DNA of 64,000 nucleotides from contig CM076651.1 of assembly GCA_038496675.1 (NCBI GenBank), positions 12,427,724 through 12,491,723 on the forward strand, written 5' to 3'. The translations under genes and the position numbers were made by a program. Shown here piece by piece: positions 38,984 through 51,900 of the stretch. How positions within the stretch are numbered: the stretch's first letter is position 1; every line of letters begins with the position of its first letter. This DNA is from Rachycentron canadum (lineage: Eukaryota; Chordata; Actinopteri; Carangiformes; Rachycentridae). The notes under the pieces are model-generated. The model was not told the origin of the DNA. It did no database searches and saw nothing but the letters and a program-made list of their open reading frames with translations.

Positions 38984-41900
38984 TCATAGCCCCCTTCCCA
39001 TCCCAGCTCTGGGTGACTGGCTGGAACAGGCAGCACTCCTTTGTCCATCCCGATCTTCCTGCTCTCCCACAGCCTGGTCTGAGGCTTGTGTTGGTGGAGA
39101 CGGTGGGGGATAGGATGGAGGTGGGATAGTAAGGCGAGGGAGAGATGGCAATGTAGGTCTGGGAGAGGTGGGAAGAGGTGGAGGAGTGGCTGAGGTTGCA
39201 CTTGAGGAGTGTTGTGAGGATCGTGCGCGGGAGGTGGCGGGTGAAGCGTGCGTGCTCCGGGCACGTGGCTGTTCAGCAGGACAGTCACTGATTTGCTCTA
39301 GCAGCGAGGGCATATCTCCCTCAATTTTTTCCAGTACAGCAGCCATTTGCTTTTCTATCTGCTCTATCACACTGTCCATTTGCCAGTCGCTTGCAGTATT
39401 GCTCCCACCTCCTCGATGCTGTAGCCCAGTCCCGTATAACCCTGGCGCCCCTCCACCTGTATACAGGGAGCTGTATGGACTCCCATAGCTCCCTGCCATT
39501 CCCATCCCTACAGTCCCAACCTCTGGGTTGAATGGTGTGGCATGACGGCCCAAACTAGCCGAACTGCCGACAGCATAACAGGCCTGTCCTGTGACAGGAC
39601 CTGCCCTCGCTATGCTAAACTCAGCACTGTATCTGTCAGTTCTCCTGGCATCCCTATCCCTACCCCCTGCCGGGCTAGCATCACCTCTTAACCTAACTCC
39701 AATTCCAACATCCACCCCAGTTCCAGGCCCTATTGCTGGAGTGACTGATGCTGCCACTGACCTCTCTGCCACTGCCTCAGGTACTTGGGTCTGACACCAG
39801 CTTCTGTCAGTCTCATCCTTCTGTTGCTTCTGTGTGGCTGGTCTCTTCTCTGGTGAGGCTGTTGCATCAGCAGATGCCGTGGGTGAAGGGCCATGGAGTG
39901 TTGCAGCCATTCTACGTTTGCTGCTGGGATCAGGGGAGGTGGACATGTGGTTTTTGTCAAGATCAGTGCCTGAAGAACTGTCAGACAGCTTAAAGGGGTC
40001 AGGCGTCACTGCAGGGGTGGGTTTGGATTCTGGAACAACTCTATTTTGACCCAAATTGGCAGCCATTTTTCTGGTTCCATCACCTGTTGCTTTCTTTACA
40101 CCAATCTTATCAGGCTCCTCATGTGTGTGTTTGGGGGCTGCATTTGATTGGAGTTCAGGCTCCTGAATATCTGACGGGGAAGTTCCTACAGATGGGCCTA
40201 TACTCATCTTTATCTCCTCGTGTTTTTCTCCTACCTTACTCCTCCCCTCATCCTGGTCCCTGCTTGGTGGGGTATTTTCAAGAGTAACCTCTAAAGACAC
40301 ACTACTTGATGTCACCCCGCCATCACTTGTCCCTTTGTCTCCCTCATCACTTGTACCCTGAGATACACCGCCTTCGCCATCTCCTCCCCCTTCACCGCCC
40401 TGAGCTTCAGCTGAACTGTCAATTAATGCCTCCGAATTCTTGAGTCGTTGCATGAAGGTGGTGACACGGATTGCTTTCTGCAAAACAGACAGAGGCAAAG
40501 AGAGGAGAGGCAAGAAAAAAAGGATAGCAGGGGAAAAGGGAATTAGATTTACAGTATGCAACATCCATATTGGCTTGTATCAGTTAAAAAACCCTTGATT
40601 CTATAGTTGATTATGATAAAGCATAAAAAATAAGCTTCAAAGACACGCATTTGACAAAAAGCCCGTCAACACTCCATGATTTAGCATCATCATACTGAGC
40701 GCTGAGCTGTGCAGTAAGATTAGTGCCAGTTGTTTACTTCCAGGAGGCTGTGACATATTGTTCCCTGGTTTAAATCAATCTCAAGACTCACTGTCCCCAA
40801 GCAACTCCTTGACTGCTTATTGACAGAAAAAAGTAAATAAACAGATAAGTGTGAATCTCCCTCTCCTTCATTCTTGCACTCATCTGACCCCTTTTGATCC
40901 ACAAACAGCGAAGGAGTAAGGTGGAATATGCGTGAGCTTAGGAGTTGTTTCTAAACCAAGGAACCAGTTCTCTGGAAGTGAAAAGCCATAAATGTCACGG
41001 AATACAACATGGCTCGATTGAGCAGCTTCTGTATAGCTTCAAGTATGACTTTAATGTAACACTGAGGTACAGTAGGGACAATAAGCCAGGATTCATGTAA
41101 GAGGAATGACAGAGGGTTTCACAGTTCAAATCACTGCTGTCCACAGTGGCCTATATCCCTTTTATCCTTTCCATTTCTCCCTCCTTATCTACACTAATAT
41201 AAAAACTACAAGTAATGAGCAAACCCTCTCCCCTGTTGTTGATCATTATCTTGTTTGTACCAATGTGATTTCATAGACTAGTGCAGATGAGGAGTAAGAA
41301 AGGAGCAGAGCGGGCCACTTTGAACATCTGAGCCTAACCCAATGAAGAAAAGTGGGACAGATTGGATGGATCTCTTCTTGAACAGGCAGAGTGACAGTGG
41401 GCAGGAACAGAGCTTATGAGAAGAGCTTCACCAGCCCACACATGACCAATGCATCCCAAAGTGGACTGCGGTTTAACTTTATTTGTTTCCAATTTCACCT
41501 TCAAGAACCTCTTTTCAATTCCAGAGGATGTTCAGCCATAAGAAAGATGCTTTGTTTTTGAAACATGCCAGACCGAATGTGAGTTTCTGCCCATGCTCTG
41601 TCCTTCCACCCTCCCTCACAATGAACCACAATACCTTTAACTCCTGGGAACCACATGGAGAAAGAGAGAAGATGGTTATAGCTGTTACTTATGCTGTTAT
41701 TTCAGCACTTTCCTCCTTCTTCGTCTTCAGCATTCATGTCCCCATGACAACCTTATGACCAACACCGTCTATCTTCCAAATTCAAAACAGACCTGTAGAG
41801 CTGTATGCTGAACATTATGCAATGCACATTATTTTGCAGTTATCATTACAAATAAACCAATTGTCCTCATAATCACTGTTCTTGATCCTTATTATTAACA

Positions 41901-42328
41901 ACTTAATTTAAGACTAGAAAAAGCAGTGAAATGAAATCATACCCGCCACTTGGCCTTTGCAAAGTTCTTCTCAAACTGGGCACACACACCATCCTTCAGG
42001 TTCTTCTCTGAAGCGCCATTCCCTGCAATCCTGACATGACAGAGAGCATACAAGTGTGTGAGTCCTGTAGATGTGTGCTCTTGTGTATTCGATATGTGCA
42101 CACAAAATTACCATTCATGCCAAAGTGCATCTTGTGCTGTGATTCTCAGCATCTGGTCCACCTCCATAAGTCGACAGACAAGCTCCTTAGCTGAAAGAGA
42201 AACGGGAACAAAAGGGGTGTCATTTGTGATTAGAATTCAGAAACAGACCAAGAAACATAAAAAAGTGAATGTCCTGTTTGAAATTCTGAATGTTAGGGTT
42301 AGGGTTAATCATTACACACACACACGCA

Positions 42329-42412
<84 letters not shown>

Positions 42413-42415
42413 GAC

Positions 42416-42480
<65 letters not shown>

Positions 42481-45400
42481 AATTTCAAACTATATGCTTT
42501 TAAATATCTTAGTTAATATCACTTAGTTGAAAATTGGAAAACAACTGGGTTTTTATTGCCATCATGTGGTGCAGCCATGTACCTGCAGGTGAAATGTCAT
42601 CCCAGTAGGGAGAATCAAACTCGAAGTCCCCAGCCACAATGCGACAGAAGATGATGCGATTATGTAGATCTGTGTTCTCCTCCTCTGTCTCATCATAAAA
42701 AGGAGGGTTACCTGATAAACTGCAAAAAAGGAAAATACATAAGGACGTAGAGGAAGAGAGACAATTTTGAAACCATGCAAATAACATCTGAAAATCCTTA
42801 TAAATTCAACAAAGCAATTCTTCAGCTGAAGATTTTACACCTTATCTTAGTTTGTGTTGTCCTGTGAGAGTTAATATAGCTTTGGTAATTGCTGAAAGAG
42901 ACTCACAGAATGTACATAATGACACCCACAGCCCAGCAGTCCACAGGACGACCATATCGGTGCCGAGCCACCACTTCAGGGGCTGAGAGAGACCAAAAGG
43001 AAGAACAGATGAAGGGAGAGCGTCAGAGGAAGAGATAATCGTATGGTTTGGGTTTCCATTTATAAACCATCACACCACATTCATAATTCCTAATAGCTCC
43101 ATTTTCCTTTCCTTTCCTCACAGAGCCTTCGTTCTCTTTCCTTATTTATTTGTCTAATTACTCTGCTCTGCATTGTGAATAACTGTCCTGGCCTTTCACC
43201 AGCAAGAACCAGGCCAAAGCACAGCTCTGCACTTCAAGTTGCCCTTGCATAGACCTTAGAGAGAAAGATAAGAGTGAGACAGTACACAGGAGATGTGAAG
43301 AGATGAAAAGAACGAAGGGGCAGGAGGGAGGGTGAGGGTGAAAGTTGGTTGCTTTCATTTCTATGTGTGTTTTACTTGGTTTCGTGTTATTTGTTTATTT
43401 ATTTACTTTTTACTGTAAGAGTGTATTTCTGAGAGATGATCATCTTCAAAAGCACAAGAAAGTACAGAACTCAATAAGGTAAAGGTGCCCCCAGATCTAT
43501 ATTCACAACAGGAGTTGAAGGTAAAAAAGGTTATTAAAAATACAGAACCACAAATCGTGGTGAATAGAGATCCTACCCAAATACTCTGGTGTTCCACAAG
43601 GCTCTGTAATGGGTCCATTCTCAAACCTGGACAGGTAGAAATCTCGCAGAACTACTTTGTTGTGGTTGTTTTCTGTGTAGTACATCAGGTTTTCCAGCTA
43701 AACAAAATGATGAAATGAAATAAATGAGTATTCTATTACAAATACACAAGGATAGAAGCACGACTACTCAGTCTCAGTCATTAAACAAAGGTCATCAAAA
43801 GCTCAAATATTTGATGCAAATATTTGATAGAGGGTACTTTAATAGATAGAAGTTCAAATATTATTTGAGTTTTGATGGTGTAGTTGATAGGGAACAGTGA
43901 GGTCAAATTGATAAAACAATTATAACATCATAACACATTTTGTTGAGATCAAATTGTCAGTAAGAAGGAATAGATCACCAGACAGTGTCACTGTAATGTG
44001 TGATTAAAAGGAAGAATATTGGGCTTAGAATTTCATCTCAACACTGAATATTTATTTATCTGAAAACAACATTTTCATACAGTTTGACGGAATTAGCCAG
44101 AGTCCAGGCCATAAAGTCTGAAAGACAATTCTACCTTCTACCAGCGGGGGGAGTCTGCAACCCAAGAGATACTGTAATTCCATCCTAATGGTTTCCTAAT
44201 AAGAGCTAAAGATAATCTGTCTATGTGTGTAAATGTGTATGTGTGTGTGTGTGTGCATATATATCACTAGAGATTGCATTAAGCCATAAAGACAGCGTTT
44301 ACTCCCTCGCTAAAAATGTTATCAAACGTTGAGTCATTAACTTAGATGGCAGTGCAATGCTTTTATGTGTCTCTGTAGAGATTCTGTTGACTAAATACTG
44401 TAAATTGCTTTCAGGGGTGTGGTTGTGAGGTGAACAGCGCCACTAATTCTACAAATCTGCTTGCTACAGTTCTTCCTATACTTTTGGAGGTAATATAAGT
44501 AATATAACCAGTCTTCTTCTAACTTTTTACTTTAAAGGTACTCGCCACTCACATAGCCACAGTTGCCATAATGTAGGGAGAGTGTACCTTCAGGTTCCTG
44601 TGAACTATGTTGAGGGAGTGTAAGTATGCCACAGCCTCGAGGACTTGTCTGATGACATTGGAAGCATCTCTCTCTGTGTAATTCCCTTGATCCAGAATCC
44701 AGTCAAATACATCTCCTCCTGTGGCACTGCATGAAGTCACACAAAACACACACATGCACAAAAGACACACACAACCACAACAACAACATCATTACACAAC
44801 ATTGCCAAATATACTAATAAAAAAGAATACAAGTTGGTGCGTCTGTTAACCACATGTTGCACCACAATAATTCACTTTACGCTCTCGGTAACACAGTTAT
44901 CCAAAGCCCTGTGCTCTTGTTTTTTTTTTTTTATCCATTAGTAAGGCAATCTGCTTCTACTGGCCTGAAGCTATCACTGCTGAGCAATTAAAAATTAGAG
45001 TACTGGTCATTACTCTGAAAGACTTGCCTAACTTTGGAAAGCGTATAAATGATGGGTGTGATCATCCCGTATCGCCCTCAGCAGGACAACTACTGCCTGG
45101 CCAAAAGTGTGAGCTATGATCAGACACCGACTATAAACACACCGATGTGCACACATAAGAGCTGCAATCACATCAGGTGCAGCCTGTCTCTATGTTTTTT
45201 CAGCGATAGAAAGGAAATATTTTGTCCTCTCAGCTTCAATCGACAGCATTGCCTTGATATACACTTGCAAATGTTCACAGTCACAAGGGAAGTGGATTGG
45301 GCACGCTCTGACATATTGATCTTAAGTTCTCTGTGGAGACTCTCTTACAGCAAACTAGTGCTTCAGGAGCACTGAGTAATGTTGAGTGTTACTAAGAGCA

Positions 45401-46808
45401 AATATCTCATCAAATCTAACACCTTCCTCTGTTGCTGAGGGGAGCAACAGAGCACACAGTAATAAGAGGATAGACTCAGCCCCTACCCTCTAGCTATGGA
45501 TTTGTGTGTGTGTAAAGGTACAGTACATGATGACAGATACACAATTAAGGCACACAAAAGCACACACACTCAGATGCATATATACTAAAACACACACTGA
45601 CTGAAATGATGAAAGACAGATAAATAGTGAAACAGCAAAAGAAAGACTCACAGTTCCTGGATGATGAAGTATTCTTTCCGGGTCTCAAATGTGTCTATTA
45701 GCTGAAGGATGTTTGGGTGGTTAACCCTGAAACAGCAAAAAAAGGAGTTACAGGCTGTAACCTTACAACACTGAAGCATCTCAAATAAATTGAAAGGTGC
45801 TTCACTGGCGTTTCAATAGTCTACAAACAAGATCGGCATGGCATAAATCATACAGCAAAACATTCTCTCAGTCTCCCTCCTCTCTGCCTTTTATCTATCA
45901 TTCAATCATTCATCCATTCGTCCACAGACTGACTGCGTACAATTTCAGGATCATGATTTCGTTCTTGGCAGCCTTGCGGACTTTCCTGCCGTCTTTCTTG
46001 AGGAATTTCTTGCAGACAAACACCTTGTTTGTCTGTCTGTCTTTTGCCAGGCACAGCTCGCAGAACTCCTTCCTACGCAAGAAGAAGAAGAAGAAGGAAA
46101 AAAAATAGACAGAAAGACAGACCGACTGAGAAAGACATAAAAGTTAATGCTTGGAGAAAGAGGAAAAATGTGGCTCTGTGTTGGAGTGAGAGCACATAAA
46201 AATGTTTTTAGCTGTTTTTGATCACAGAGAGAGACACAGCATAATATTCAAATTAGGGACACAAAGTATACTGGCTGTGTGGTGAAATAAAGTGAGAGAG
46301 TTTAACCAAGTGGATAGTCATTGAGAAGTGTAAAAGGGTTGTAAATAACAAATTTGAAATGGGCCTATTGCTCTCTCAGCTGGGCATCGCCTGGTTTTGA
46401 GCCTTAAGGGCGTACAGTGCATCAAATCAATTGGATTTTGAGGAACTTTGTGATGCAAAATTAAAAAACGAAATTCACATTAAATCTTTCATGTCCAGAA
46501 AAAAACTGAAAATACAGTGGCATCCTTTCTCTAAATCATTTTGAAACTTATAATTCTAATAATGAAGTAGTAGTGATCTTAAGCTGTGTTTAATTTTGTG
46601 TTACGCCAGAAGAAAAGCAGCAAACTAAAAGCAATAGTCCCATGTTTGCCTTCCTTGTTTTCATAAAATTATTAAGAACACATATACAGCAAATGTGTGC
46701 TCTTAACACTGCGTTTGGTGTGTGTGTGCATGTGTGTGTTACATAAAAGATGAGCAGAAATCTCAGAGGCCAGATGTGGATGTTGCCATATGGCCTCTTA
46801 CACTGATT

Positions 46809-46852
<44 letters not shown>

Positions 46853-47398
46853 CAGTGTGTGAAGGAGAGGTGTTGAGGGAAAAAAACGGTCAGCATTTGG
46901 ACCAGTCAAGCGGCAGAGTGATTTTCACAGCTCTTTGAAAATATGTCCAAAAAGATTTTTTTTAAAGGCATGACAGAATATTTAAACTGAATTAATGATA
47001 GAGTTCCAACAGTGTGTTTCATGAACTGACAAAAATATACAAACAATTCGTCATTTAAAATTTGAAAAATGTGTCTCTTAAGTCTGTTACACACTGAAAC
47101 CATGCCTTCTCCTATTCTTTCATTGGAAGTGCTTGATATGCCAAATCAAATCTGCAGTGAGTCTATCTATCCAATTTAATTTGTAATAATTCATGAAGAA
47201 AATAAAACCATTTTTGAATACTAGGACGTGCCCATGAATTCTACATGAGTAAGGGAAGAAAAACGGCTACAGAAATACATTCATACAACTTTATGGTACT
47301 TACGCTCGAAGGACCTGTCCAATCTCATATTTGTCTGTGACATCAGATATGCTATCGTAAGACCGCCCATCTCGCAGGGCAAGGCACCCAAATGGCAT
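38984..47398 (-). CDS. camkv: CaM kinase-like vesicle-associated pseudokinase (CAMKV family)
   Basis: Pseudokinase of the CaMK group, associated with neuronal vesicles and spines in mammals. Exons: 47398-47304, 46072-45941, 45726-45652, 44726-44588, 43697-43577, 42982-42907, 42719-42583, 42190-42112, 42030-41943 and 40477-38984, giving 811 aa. The start MPFGCLALRDG matches the CAMKV MPFGC N-terminus. The fold is kept (CKKFLKKDGRKVRKAAKNEI, CGTPEYLAPEVV, DCWAVGVIMY) but the motifs are degraded: no Gly-rich loop, HRNLK (143-147) for HRD, and DFY (166-168) for DFG, as in human CAMKV, so catalysis is not expected. A calmodulin-site-like segment (AKWRKAIRVTTFMQRLK) follows. The last exon adds a 497-residue Ser/Thr/Pro/Gly-rich tail; human CAMKV is 501 aa in total. 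Mammalian TPATDGS repeats are absent. It may be the teleost camkvl paralogue. Confidence 0.92.
42293..42408. repeat. (CA)n microsatellite with short telomere-like flank
   Basis: Begins with ttagggttagggtta (42293-42307), then roughly 90 bases of ca dinucleotides broken only near the left end by cg steps. It lies in a camkv intron. Confidence 0.9.
42417..42480. repeat. (GATA)n microsatellite
   Basis: About 16 perfect gata units directly following the (CA)n tract, forming one compound microsatellite within the intron between camkv exons at 42719-42583 and 42190-42112. Confidence 0.95.
46810..46851. repeat. (GT)n microsatellite
   Basis: About 20 gt units in the large intron following the camkv ATG exon. 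Confidence 0.9.
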
Positions 47399-47950
47399 GA
47401 CGTCATTCACCTAACAAATAAAGAGAAAGACATTTCAATCATTGCACTACAAAGGGGGGAAGTAAAGCTTTAATTATTTTGATGACACCTTTAGGTAACA
47501 GACAAAAGGATTGCAGAGAAGCATGGACAGGCATGCTAAAGAGGAAAAGAGGTTCTGACATTATGAAAGCCTCCAGTGGTTTAAGTCAAAAAACACCAAA
47601 GGAGTGTCGTTACTATACAGTACATTGGAGAATGACAGTAACAGCCAAATCAGTTTCTGAACGAATCTGGATACTAACGCTGGTAGCCTGATTCCGTGCC
47701 AGCCTTGTCAACAGATACTAAGCTACCCACTAAGCTTCTCTTTACTCTGCTAAAGTCTGCAAAATCTGTGCAACGTCTGTCAAGTTCAAGTTAAACTTTA
47801 TTCATAAAGGGCAATGTCCCTACGTCCCTAAAGCAGCTGGCTTCCTCAGCAATTACTGACAGTACTGGGCTTTAATGACAGGAAAATTGTTTTTTTTTTT
47901 TTTTTTGTAGTCTGTATTTGCACGAGTCTGTTAGTTTGGATTTGTCTTCT

Positions 47951-48915
47951 GATCTAGATCAGTAGTTCATGACCTTTTAAACTTGCTGTTGATCATCACT
48001 CAGAATTACTTAATTTCTCATCTATTCTCTTCTACCTCACAGTTAAAACTGGATCCGCCTGCGACCCCTCACTTCACAAGTAAAGTCAACAGTTCAAATC
48101 TGGTGGACAACCTTAAATGGTACAAAGTTCAGCAAGATAAAATGTAAAAAAAAAATAAAATAAAAAATGTAGATCTCACAGAAAACAAACCTTTTTCAGC
48201 GATTAACTCAGTTAACCTGTAGTTGCTAACTGCAGCATTGAAAGTAAATAAAAACCTTTATTATAAGTTATTGCAAACAATTCATACAGGTGCCCAACTT
48301 CCTTTGATAACTTACAAACCTATGTCTGTATAAAGGCAGTGCTGGAACACACTGATGATTTATTACAACAATACTGTACTGCAGGAAGTAGGACTGTATA
48401 CTACTATATCACAATGGTGGGAAAAAGGCAAGATATACAGATTGATCACACTTTAAGTCTGCAGAAAAATAATGTGTCAAAACATTAGAAGAAAAGAAGT
48501 GGAGAGTGGCTTCACATGATGGAGGAGCAGCACAGACTGAAAGCCGATAGGACTTTGGGATGAACTGGACAGGATGTGAAAGCAAAGCAAACAAGTGCAA
48601 CACATTTGTGGAAACTTCTGTGACAGTGTTGGGACAATTTTTTTGAACACAATTTTATTCCCATTGTTGAAAGAATGTCATCAGTGTGTTCAGTTCCTGG
48701 ACGAGTCAAACATTTACTTTTGACTTAGATTAACAAGAAGATTCAATGATCCCATGATTCAACGTCAGAAACACTGAGGCATTGATTTAAAAACATTTAA
48801 ATTAAATGGAGCTTGTCCTAAACTTTTGACTGGTAGTGATTCATGTCCACCCTAAAATAGCTTGTGACCCCACAGAAGGTCCCAAACACCCAGGTAGAAA
48901 ATCAAGGATCTAGAT
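47951..48915. mobile_element. Degenerate non-autonomous DNA-transposon-like element
   Basis: The left end reads gatctagatcagtagttcatgacc. The reverse complement of the right end reads ATCTAGATCCTTGATTTTC, so the termini form imperfect inverted repeats. Inside, tgcgacccctcacttcac near the left and cttgtgaccccacagaagg near the right are words I associate with a teleost repeat flanked by ctagatcagtggttc ends. About 965 bases, no open reading frame, diverged. Target-site duplications are not clear. Confidence 0.45.
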
Positions 48916-51900
48916 AGTGAATCAGCAATCAATATACCATCTCACCACAGACCTCAGGCAATCCTCACCCACATCCTTTAAAAACTCCATCTACTGTAGG
49001 AGACAGATTCCCTGGAAGCTTCTGCCATCCATCCTCAAGATCCTTCTCCTCCTCCTAAATACCTAACCTAACAATTTCCTCCAGGATAATTGATTTCTTA
49101 TTCTATTATTTCTCTTGACTATCCCTTGGTGGGGATTTACCTACAGTTTATCTTCTGTCCCTGTTGGGACAAGACAAGTCCATGGAAGTGAATACATCAG
49201 GAAAAATGTGAGAAAACGGGGGCATTTCATAGAAGGAGGCAGCTAGTAATAGTGTGGACATGACTTCAGGGTTGTGTTTTGTGTCTCAGTGAGGGAGAGA
49301 GAAGCAGACAAAAGAGAAAGAAAGGACTTAGAAAAAAATAGAAAGTATGATACGAGGATTACGGAGAGAAAGACAATAGAAATCCTTAGAGGTAATGACA
49401 TTCTGCTGGTGCTAATTTAGGATTAAAGAATGAATATCAGTGATGTAAAATCCTCTATCTCCTTGTGTGTGTGTGAGCTTGTGTGTGTAGCATTGCCACT
49501 GTAGACGATAGGGCCAGAGGTGCTTCTGATCTATGGTGGAGGTGGGGCTGGAGAGTACTGTGTAATCCCAGTTCTGGCCCTAATCTTTAATCTGTACCCC
49601 TAATCCAAAGCGCGGGATACATTGTGTGTGTATGTGCGTGCGTGTGCAAGCGTGCATCCGAGCGAGTGCAAAGGTTGATGCGGACATATCACATGCGCAG
49701 ATATGAGTGTGAGCAGACGGGTGAGTGTTTTGTGTTTGTACATGTGTGTCCATTTGCGCATCCTTGTGTGAGCGTAATGCCACAGCGGGAGTGAGGGGGA
49801 ATTGAGTGCTGGATTGAAAAGGCCTAGTTTTGCCAGAAGATTATGTAAACACAGCAGTATTCCCATGACAAGGTCCGGGACAGTGAAGGTGATGGCTGGC
49901 TTGATGTGAATGGAGCACATCCCTCTTATGGGAACAAAGTGTCCCCACTGAAATACAGTACCCACTGCCAAGCTCCAAATGTCATAATAAGGATCAGGTC
50001 ACAGATAACTTTTCGAGATACTAACTTTTGAGCATAGTTCTTGGTCTCTAAAATATGGTGATGTTTCAGTGGTCGATACAATCTGATTTTCAAACATCAA
50101 AAGTGACATGCAAATAATGTTTCGGGATTTTCTGAAGCTGCTGAGCACGGTTACAAAATCATTGAATGTGTTTTTCAGGCTTTACACTATCATTAGCCTC
50201 CTGTTTCTCTACAGTTAGTTTGGCTTTGACTGAAGCTGAAAGTTAAAGTGATGTGCTTCTCTTTTTGTTGCCAAATACTAAATCCCTGATGGCTCGAAAG
50301 GTTCCTGGCTTCTTAGAAAATATTGCCTTTCTGCTTGTTTTTTATTTATTTATTTTTAATGCGAAGACAGGTGGTTTCTTGGCACAAATCACTTTATGGT
50401 CTGTCTGTTTGGCCTTTTTTCCTCTCTTTGTGCCACTAGCTTTTCAGGCTAAAGACTCAGATGCCGTAAAACTCCACACCTGCAGAATACCTAGTCAGTG
50501 CAAACCTTGAGGTTGACAGAGTAGGTGGAGATTTGGGAGGATATGAGAAGAAAGGAGATGAGAACGGAGGAGTGGGAAAGATGGAAGACGAGGAAAGAGG
50601 TGAGAAACGATAGGAACAAAAAGGCAAGGAGAAAGGTACACTGTGACTAAGTGAAAAGGTGGATAGAGAAAATAGTGTACAGAACAAAGTGTAAAACACA
50701 GAACTGCAGAGGCAGATTGAGAGTAACTCTCAACCTCACAGCTTCACAACTACGGGTGTGTGAATGTTTACACAGGTGAATTTGTGTGTGTGTGTGCATA
50801 TGTGTACGTGTTAACAGGCAGTGTGTGATAATGTGCTCTGTGACTCATCTTTATGAGGGCTGTCCCAAAAGTCAGAAAACACTTGAAGGCACACTGACAG
50901 AGCAACCTCACCACAAAAAAAACAAAAAACTAAACACAAATGCCCCTGAATACTTGCTCAATTGGTGCATGTAGCACAGTATCAGAGATAAAATGAAGCA
51001 TTGAAGTAAACTGCAACATTTCAGCCACACTCGGTGACACCACCACTCATCTCTCAGTAGCAGGTGCTGTTTTGAATCAATGAAACTGGGTGCTGTTTCC
51101 TGCATTGTACCCCCCATTTTTTAAAGCTCCACCCCAAAAAGCTGCAACCCACAAATTTCATCATGTTCATGCCATGAAAAGACCATGTGTCACGTTTGTT
51201 CACTTAACTCTCTTGTTAAACTTCATTGTTTTGCTGTGAAACCACTAGAGAGTGTCTCGAAACAGTAAGTGTGACCTTTTTAGTGTTTAGTCGTATTCAC
51301 TGTTTCAGGATGAACTAATAGAGATGCATCATTGCAATTGCAACGATTATTGAAAGCTGAATAGTTTGTTGTATATGTTACCTATGTCTTTGAAATGCAC
51401 TCCCATTAGCATACACAGGCACACACAGACTCAGGTGTGAAGGTACACCGAGCTATCCGAGACATCACACTTTATCTACAGCACCTTAAATCAAATTGCT
51501 TGCACATGTCTCTGTGTCTGAATGTGTCTGCGTGCTTGTTCACAAGTGTTGTGTTCTGTCTGCAGCAAGGCTCAAAAATGAATCGCATGGAAGAGAATAT
51601 CCTTTTATCAGCTCAGAGGGGAAGTGTTTCAGAGGTTCTTGGCGTCAAGGTTATTCTAAGAAAATATGCTATTTACTGGCACTCATCTCTTCAGCCATCC
51701 TAGCCTATTAAGCCCATCATGTTCAGTACAAAAAAAAAGGAAAAAAACCTTCCTCATTTTGCAGCTCATCGTTAAATGCAAACATTATAACATCAGAAAG
51801 AAAAGCAGTCTATTACAGAAGGGCTGTGTTCTGTGTGACAATCTGCCATGACTAGATTGGTTTTTGATATGTCTCCATTGCAGAGAAGAATGACTGTAAA

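Noticed and set aside
42315..42480. CRISPR-like or tandem array
   Set aside because: Dinucleotide and tetranucleotide microsatellites without spacers; a vertebrate context.
50845..50890. Possible mariner-like end (gggctgtcccaaaagt)
   Set aside because: A single short word with no partner terminus or transposase remnant found nearby.
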